Positions 57,705 to 64,000 of a DNA stretch of 64,000 nucleotides are shown piece by piece (the stretch's first letter is position 1; each line of letters begins with the position of its first letter). The position numbers were made by a program, and so were the translations under genes. The DNA lies in contig NJPS01000048.1 in NCBI GenBank assembly GCA_002946415.1, forward strand, positions 310,001 to 374,000, given 5' to 3'. The notes below the pieces were generated by a model. It did not search any database, was not told where the DNA came from, and saw only the letters and a program-made list of their open reading frames with translations. The stretch is from Rutstroemia sp. NJR-2017a BVV2. Its lineage: Eukaryota > Ascomycota > Leotiomycetes > Helotiales > Rutstroemiaceae.

Positions 57705-58204
57705 GCAAGCCCCCTCTTTTCCCTCACTTTTTGTAGACATTGCTGAAGTACGACCACATCAACTGCCTCCACCACGTTCTTGGGAGCTAGATAGTATCTG
57801 TTGCTCAAGAACCGTGGTGAAGAGAACCAATACGGCGTCTACGAGATGTGCTGAGGTCGCGAGCACTTGCTGTGTCTTCACGGCCTAAACTGTCCTTCAC
57901 AAGTCTCAGAATCGGCTGAGTAGCACGAGCCTGAAAGGAACGGCATGTTGCTGGGAAGTATCTAACATCTAACCAGCCGTGTGGGGTTTTGTGTTGAACT
58001 TCGGAGCTACTCTAGCGAGTCTGGTCATTGTGGGATGCCTGAACCTCAGGAGATGTTATAACATCTTGCTGAGCACTGAGAGCATCTTGCACGGAGAAAG
58101 ACTAAGCAACAAATCCGTTCAGTTCTACCGCCTAAAATTGCGCTCTCCATACTGAAGAGGGGCTAACTGCAGGGTGATTGGAAGGCCTGGCGATATGCAT
58201 GATG

Positions 58205-58309
58205 TGTTTGACATGTTTGATGTGTTTGGCATGTTTGATGTGTTTGATATGTTTGATGTGTTTGACATGTTTGACCTGTTTGACATGTTTGACGTGTTTG
58301 ATATGTTTG
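58205..58309. repeat. 9-bp minisatellite (TGTTTGAYR)
   Basis: Eleven full copies and a partial one of TGTTTGAYN-type units (TGTTTGATG, TGTTTGACA, TGTTTGATA). The minus strand reads KHIKHVKHI-like repeats, but no supporting gene structure exists, so it is treated as a simple repeat. Confidence 0.9.
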
Positions 58310-58429
58310 CTTGGTTCTGGTTGCGAAAATGGGGTTAGAAATTTTTTTGGCGCACAGATCACAGAATTTGTCTATAAAAAAGAGTGATTTCTCATGCTGT
58401 TTCCATTTCTTTTTTTCCTTTCTCCTTAG

Positions 58430-58451
58430 CTCTCTTTGCCTTTTGGCTTAG
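58430..58451 (+). repeat. 22-bp direct repeat, copy 2
   Basis: Exact match of 57683-57704. Pyrimidine-rich sequence before the shared block differs between copies. Confidence 0.85.
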
Positions 58452-59062
58452 ATCAAGTGTAGTATCTGTTCTTTTCAGTTTAATCTCTGAAAGATCGTCA
58501 TAGACGGTCACATTGATTATACTTATTTTTGTCCTTCGGAGGTGGTCCGCTGTGCTTGCGCATGATCACTTCCATAGTTTCCCCAGTATTACACTGTCTC
58601 TGGGCGAAGCGACCTTTTCATTACGGATTCTTGCTTGCGAGAATTGTGAAGAAGAGAATGCAGTTTTAACTGGTGGTTAGAATTTGGCTGGAAGTTGAAG
58701 TTGGCTGGAGTTTGAAGTTTGGACTCGAAACTCGAAACTCGACCGTAATTTTGCTGCAATGGACTGCAATGGATTGCATCTGTTGATATTTCCGTAGTGG
58801 TACAGTTTTGGGCAAAGAGCAGAGCTTACTTGTATTGGACATGGACGTGAAAGTGCCCGTTCGAATATTATATAGTTATCATTCATGAGTGGAAATAAGT
58901 ATACCTAAAGCTCAATACGCAAGCTAAACACAAAAGCGCGTTCACTGTTGTCCTCAATCTCGAAATTACCTGTGAAAATATCTCGTCAAGATGTAATTTT
59001 AAGCTTCCCCTCACTAAACTTATCCCACAACTTTAACTTACCCCTCCAAAATCCCAAATAAC

Positions 59063-59956
59063 ATGGCAGATAATACTGGAATGGTTGATCCGAAGATCTT
59101 CGAAGATCTCCAGACCAAGATTGATGAAGATGCAGAAGTAAGAGACCAAATCAAAGCTATTCTCCAAACGTTGGAAAGGCAATGTAGAAACGCTCAATCG
59201 GTTCTGTCTCGCGCACATTCTACGCCAGCCGCGCATTGTATGTTCCGAGCTTACTTCTCTTCTCATTCTCACACTGACAATTCGTAGTACAGCCTGTTCT
59301 TGAATCTGCAGAGAAAGCTATTAAAGAAGAAGTTGATAGCATTGGAAAACTCTCCAGTGTTGCTTCTAATTCCCCATATTACAAGTGCGCAACTAAAGAG
59401 TTGAAGTCGTGAAGCTCAGCTAATGACGGTAGATACAATGGGATTTGGACGCGAGATGTGCAGAACGTCATATTCGCTATACTGCTATGTGGATGGCTAG
59501 GTGGATTGACAAAGGATGGCAAACCTGCAGAAGCAGGAAGACTTCTCACAATTGAGGAAGTTGGAGAAATACTTCAAGGCAAGTTTACAGACTTCACAAA
59601 AATCTCCGAGTTATCCCACCACTAACAGCGCATTTGTAGTTCCCGTCAACCTCAAAGACCGAGACGCATTCCATATCTCTATCGAAGAATACCTCCTCTC
59701 TCTCATTACCCTGATTGAGGAGCTTTCACGACTAGCCATCAATTCTGTTACCCTCGGAGACTACCAAAGACCTTTGCAGATCAGTCAATTCGTAAAGGAT
59801 TTGCATGCCGGCTTCCAGATTCTCAACCTCAAGAATGATGTCTTGAGAAGAAGGAGTGATAGCATCAAATATAACGTGAAGAAGATCGAAGATATTGTGT
59901 ATGATCTATCGTTGAGGAATTTGGTTACTAGGCCTGGAGCTGCTGCTACCTCGTAA
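59063..59956 (+). CDS. TSN: Translin (single-stranded nucleic-acid-binding protein)
   Basis: Exons are 59063-59237, 59288-59384, 59433-59578 and 59640-59956, 244 residues. The protein reads MADNTGMVDPKIFEDLQTKI, then PVLESAEKAIKEEVDSIGKL, YYKYNGIWTRDVQNVIFAIL, RLLTIEEVGEILQVPVNLKD, DAFHISIEEYLLSLITLIEE, RLAINSVTLGDYQRPLQISQ, FVKDLHAGFQILNLKNDVLR and IKYNVKKIEDIVYDLSLRNL. These are the helices and basic nucleic-acid-binding patches of translin. Translin forms ring-like multimers with TRAX and acts as an RNase (C3PO) in small-RNA and tRNA processing. The third intron begins with GCAAGT, a GC-AG intron: a GT donor four bases on would break the frame. Usual translin length is about 230-240. Confidence 0.95.
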
Positions 59957-60299
59957 GGATAGGGTGAATTGGTGGAGGTTGCTTGAAGGGGTTTTGCAAG
60001 AATTATGACGGATTAGAGGCTGTTGCTGTCACGAGTTATGATTGGAGACGAAAATATGAGGATCATGGAGCATCACAGTTTCAAGAACTCATTTATGTGG
60101 AATCTTGCGCGTTTCCGAGGAAGAATTAGGGAATTAAAACGATCAAGTCTTGCTGTCTACAGCATAAATGCTAATATCAATCTTCATTACCGGTCCCGAC
60201 CAAAACAAGTACCGACGCTAGTGACGGAGCTCATTCACGACACGAAACCCTCCAAAAATTATTCCGCTCATTCAGAACCACAACTTCACAACTTCAGAA
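59957..60299. other. Intergenic region
   Basis: 343 bp between translin and GPI11, on the same strand. No feature recognised; should hold a terminator and a promoter. Confidence 0.4.
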
Positions 60300-61120
60300 A
60301 TGCCACTCATTGACCCTGTCACAATGTCTACAATTACTCCAGCGTCTCCCAATTCCCCTTCCAAATCCCCAAAATCTCTACCAATACAATCCCTACCTTC
60401 CGACGTCGCCAGAATCGTCACACATCTGCATCCCGCGCTCTTAGCATCCGCTTATTACTTTCGATTCTCGTCTTTAGTCGACGATCCTGTTCCTACTCTT
60501 CTTCACTCGCTCCTACCTGTCGCCTTAATACAGATAGTTTATTCAGTTACTTGCCTACCATCTGCCGGCTCAAATACGAAACATGTGAAGAAATTGAAGC
60601 CGGGAGAGAAGAAGAGAGCAGGGGAGACAAGTGAAATCGTTAACAAGATATTCGTATGTTCCCTGCTCTACAACCACTTTATTTACTTGTTCGGCAGGCT
60701 AACAGTATACTCTAGACCACCGTCTTCACTCTCGTCCTTTCATCCACCGCCGTTCCTGCCATTGCAGCCCTTCAGATCCTTTTCGGTGCACCGTTCACGA
60801 CGCATATCGAACATACACTTCTTTCTTCCGCGCATATCTCGCTTCTTACACTATTCCCGCTGTTCTATGTGCATGGTGTCGATACGCAGAGATGGTTAGA
60901 GATAGCGTCGCTGCATGCACCCATTGATGAAGTTTTCGGTGCCGCGATTGGAGCATTGTTAGGTGCTTGGCTAGGTGCAGTGCCCATTCCCTTGGATTGG
61001 GATAGGGAATGGCAGAAGTGGCCGGTCACGGTCATTACGGGTGCTTATGGGGGATATGTTGTGGGCAAAGTGTTGGGCGGTTGGGGCTTGGTGAGGGGGA
61101 AGAGGATTGAGTTTGAGTAG
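60300..61120 (+). CDS. GPI11: GPI-anchor biosynthesis protein PIG-F/Gpi11
   Basis: Exons are 60300-60653 and 60716-61120, 252 residues; intron 62 bp with a CTAAC branch site. Hydrophobic helices begin near SLLPVALIQIVYSVTCL, TTVFTLVLSSTAVPAIAALQ and ISLLTLFPLFYVHG, and the signature region GVDTQRWLEIASLHAPIDEV, then FGAAIGALLGAWLGAVPIPL DWDREWQKWPVTVITGAYGG, is the conserved PIG-F end (DWDRxWQxWPV). In the ER membrane PIG-F/Gpi11 pairs with GPI transferases (PIG-O/Gpi13 and PIG-G/Gpi7) adding ethanolamine phosphate to the GPI core. An in-frame second ATG lies at 60324. The gene supports GPI-anchored wall proteins such as the Gel enzyme at the left end of the window. Confidence 0.95.
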
Positions 61121-63466
61121 AGGTGAGGTGAGGTGTATAATGGGAGGTGGGTGTTGGCATAAAAAGAGGCCAGGATTTAGTTGTCTGGTAAGAGAGGGCG
61201 ATGATGCATTTAAACCGGCGTACAATCTGAGATATGTTTGGAAATAGTGGATCTACGTGGCCGGGCTTTGTGCAAGTATTGTTTTGGCGATGCACTTCTG
61301 ATATGAAGCAGCAAATTGCTATGAGCATCCAATGTTTTCGGGTATGGCACTGCACTCTACTAGGTTGGTGCAACAGCTTCATATCTAATGATATCATGCA
61401 AAGTTCTCCATGATATTCATCATCTAAGATTTTTGCGGTTATCCTACTTTAAATTCGGCGTGCTTTTTTCCCTTCCTATCCCTCGAGCTTCTAGCTTAAG
61501 AACTCCGCTTCTAGCTACTTCGGGTTTCAATCTATGCACAATCATCATTCCATCGCATCACCGCTGCCACTACCACTACCATCATCAGTACCATCATCAC
61601 TACCATCATTACTACCATCATTACTACCATCATCACTACCATCATCAGTACCATCATCACTACCATCATTACTACCATCATCACTACTATCATCACCAAA
61701 CTCATTCCTACCCCTCCATCTATCCTGCCCAGTTCGCCATGGCCTCTCTCCCGCTCGTTGGTCTACACATGGAAGAACTTCTCCGTCCGCTGCATCTTAG
61801 TTTACCTCTCTCACAATCTCAAATCTCTGCGTCTTTTACAGCTTTCGAATCCTCGCCTTTTCTGTTCACTGTCCTCGAACAGCAGCTGCACCTGGACACG
61901 TGGTAGATAATAGACTAGCAGGGTAGAGACGGGATGCTAAGTGCTTCTGGAGACCCTTCCGTGCATCTCATAACGAGAGGAACGGAGTATATATTCTATA
62001 ACCTCTTCTGAAGGAACGAGCTTCAGCAAGCTCCCTCTCGCCACAAAATGGATCCTTTAGAAAGGAAAGCTGGGTTTGCGCGCCCTTGATCGTAAGTTGG
62101 GAGGTGTATTACGATGAAGTTGGTGGTGCATTCATGCATTACGTACTAAGCTAAGATAGTTGTGCGTGTGCGTGTGTGTGAGGTGATTATACTAGTAGAT
62201 GACAATGTTTATTTGCTGTTGTCATTTCTTTTCTTATACTCACTCACTGCTGTCGATATTCACAGTTCTGAGTAGGGATCGGCGCGAACTCATTCATCAG
62301 TGTGCGAGCTTTTAGTTTGCATATGGTATATTTCGGTTTCGAGCTCTTGGGCTCAGGAAGTCATGGGACTGTGATCATCTTTAGGGCACTGACTGTCTGA
62401 TTCTGCGTAGGATGGGGGTGGATGGGGAGGGTTTATATAGTACGTTGGATGGGGTTGGGGTGAGCTAGGGGTTCGATGGGTAGGGTATGGTGAATTAATT
62501 GCACGGTGAGGGCTTGCGAGTGCGGGGCGACTTGTTGATTGGGCTGAGGAAGAATGAGCTGATTCTTGTGAGAAGTCACTTGATCATTCACTGTGTGTCC
62601 AGGGAAGGGGGTTCGAGAACTATTGGGATGAGCGTATATAAGTAGTATTGGACAGACAGTGGAGAATTATCAGATTCATGAGCACTCCTAGAGAACGAGG
62701 AGGAAACGCAAGGCAAAAGAGCGCCTAGGGAGTCCGGCATATTGGAACTGAATTCCTGTGCTTTTGTACATTCAGGAGACGAGAAGTACGTCTGCTGTTT
62801 GCCATTCTTGAGGAGTTATAATTTCGTTGTGGACTTCTGGCCGCGTTTTGCTGTTGTCGATTTACGGGACTGTCATCAATTTTGCGCTGTCGTTGTTGGT
62901 TTGATTGCTGTTGTTGTCGTTTAGATGCATGCGAATATGACGGTGCGTGGTGTGGGTTGAACCTCTCAACTGTAGCATCACTCATTCCTCAATGTAAGGA
63001 ATCATGCTTAGCTAAGTAGGGCTTGTCAACAGCTGATTCAATCTGGATGTACAGACTCATCAGACTTCTCAACCATGGCATCAATCACTTCTAATATAGT
63101 AGCCCGCTCTTCGATCTAATATCATTAAATCCATATTACTTGGCTGGCGGTGATCCGGTGATGAATCCCATGTCATTTGGTGAATAAACCGACGAATGGG
63201 CCTTCACTCCTGTGTTTTTGAGAGGATTCCATATTGGTGAATCTAGCTGACACTCCGCTTCTTTCTCAGCAATGTGTATAAAAGGCACCCGAGACTCTAA
63301 AAGCTAAGAGTATGCTACGCCTGACTACCGAGTCGCAGACTTTTATGCGCATATACAAGACGTCATGCCACTTCTGAAGGTATTTTCATCAGGGTAGAAA
63401 CGATAGGGCGACGACGATAAGTACGAGAGAAAATAGCAGCAATGTGAGCTGCAGAAGTTCTGGGTT
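61121..63466. other. Long spacer with minisatellite
   Basis: 2.3 kb with no recognised gene. It contains the 12-bp minisatellite at 61578-61697 and GT-rich and G-rich stretches (62160-62185, 62410-62480). A Gln/Arg/Ser-rich frame (62725-62985, minus) was not judged a gene. Confidence 0.45.
61578..61697. repeat. 12-bp minisatellite (ACCATCATCACT)
   Basis: Ten head-to-tail 12-bp units, exactly 120 bp, alternating ACCATCATCACT, ACCATCATCAGT and ACCATCATTACT. The alternation suggests higher-order duplication of multi-unit blocks. Seen directly; expected to vary in length between strains. Confidence 0.95.
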
Positions 63467-63766
63467 TCAAGCATGGTCATCGAAGTCGATATTGCTGTCA
63501 CTTGTTCCATTCTTACTGTCTTTCTTCGTCCAAATACTCTTACTGTCATCGCGCGATTCGTCATGTGTCGCTATCATTCTCATACCCGCAAGAGAGAGTG
63601 CACAGGACTTGGCTGGTGTCTTTGCCCGCCACTCGCCGCGGGTGTGTCCACGCAAGCCATTGGGCAATGCATCTTCTCCTGTACCTGACTCCGTGTTTGT
63701 TTTCGAGTCTGTCGTTCCGGAGACACCGCAGCAGGAGCTGAAATAGAAGCCCTGCCATAGACTCAT
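63467..63766 (-). CDS. Possible small hypothetical protein
   Basis: 99 codons from the ATG at 63766, minus strand. Starts MSLWQGFYFSSCCGVSGTTD, then a hydrophilic Thr/Ser/Asp-rich body ending DSKNGTSDSNIDFDDHA. Paired cysteines near the N-terminus could be lipid-modified, but this is a guess. Composition looks like a disordered protein; no family recognised. A TATATATA stretch near 63876 lies about 110 bp upstream. Confidence 0.33.
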   Translation of the reverse strand: MSLWQGFYFSSCCGVSGTTDSKTNTESGTGEDALPNGLRGHTRGEWRAKTPAKSCALSLAGMRMIATHDESRDDSKSIWTKKDSKNGTSDSNIDFDDHA

Positions 63767-64000
63767 GACTAACTTGTCATCTGCTGGGAGTGAATTTCTG
63801 AAGCTCGGGATGGGAGGGAATGAGATGATATGGTGAATGCTAGGCTAGTATCATATGCAGGGGGCGCGTGGGAAATATATATAAGATTTCGGAAAGTTCT
63901 CAGTTCTGGTTCTGCAGCTCTAGTGTGAGACGCTACAACTTGATGTCCTCTGTGAGCGTAGCAGTGTAGTTGAATTATCGCCGCCCGAGAGCTCGAGTTG
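63767..64000. other. Window end, upstream flank
   Basis: 234 bp to the end of the window with a TATATATA run near 63876. Nothing else recognised. Confidence 0.4.

Larger units (their letters stand above)
57233..59062. other. Repeat-rich spacer
   Basis: 1.8 kb without a recognised intact gene. It carries the diverged gene-tail copy at 57347-57483, a 22-bp sequence present twice (57683-57704 and 58430-58451) and a 9-bp minisatellite (58205-58309). The end is the translin promoter. Confidence 0.5.

Noticed and set aside
61388..61906. 172-codon + strand frame with His/Tyr repeats
   Set aside because: It is the translation of the 12-bp minisatellite plus flanks; no gene evidence.
62725..62985. 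86-codon minus-strand frame rich in Gln, Arg and Ser
   Set aside because: Low-complexity composition from GTTGTT/TGCTGTTG repeats, no motif and no splice context. Could be real but not supportable.

Overview
The window is nuclear DNA from a filamentous ascomycete (Pezizomycotina), probably a leotiomycete of the Sclerotiniaceae/Helotiales type. The evidence is compact genes with many 45-110 bp GT-AG introns carrying CTAAC/CTGAC branch points, loosely spaced genes with long 5' regions, and fungus-specific families: a FacB/Cat8 zinc cluster regulator, Gel/Gas glucanosyltransferase, Fig1, Pmp3, and an ankyrin-CorA-like membrane protein. The family-level placement is inference. No rRNA, tRNA, CRISPR or transposase gene was recognised.

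Layout. 1-679: 3' end of a GPI-anchored beta-1,3-glucanosyltransferase, followed by 4.6 kb without a recognisable gene. 5.3-14.8 kb: a C2H2 zinc-finger protein, a PGC1-like glycerophosphodiesterase with a tail anchor, a large disordered protein and a SET-domain methyltransferase. 17.1-27.4 kb: facB/cat8, a peroxisomal SCP2 protein and a 1,666-residue Nup2-type FG nucleoporin. 29.0-38.9 kb: mostly small or unknown genes (a predicted mitochondrial protein, two hypotheticals, a Kre1-like secreted protein) separated by long low-complexity spacers. 39.0-49.1 kb: free methionine-R-sulfoxide reductase, a decayed kinase-like remnant, ribosomal protein eL22, a ten-exon ankyrin-CorA-like gene, FIG1 and PMP3. 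51.1-61.1 kb: an Obg/YchF-like GTPase, a small mitochondrial protein, two unknown genes, a frameshifted gene remnant amid repeats, translin, and GPI11/PIG-F. 61.1-64.0 kb: mostly spacer with a 12-bp minisatellite and one possible small gene.

The genes do not form one pathway. They are ordinary single-copy housekeeping, membrane and cell-wall genes. No clear new system stands out. The least ordinary observations are gene-structure oddities found by reading splice frames: a 5-nt microexon and an ATG-only first coding exon in the sulfoxide reductase, a 10-nt microexon in the GTPase, a GC-AG intron in translin, and a 15-nt exon in the ankyrin-CorA gene. The 53.6-58.5 kb stretch is an accessory patch with duplicated 3' gene tails, a twice-frameshifted gene, repeated palindromic elements in a divergent promoter, and a 9-bp minisatellite. 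All exon coordinates were derived by hand from the sequence and family knowledge. No database search or transcript data were available.
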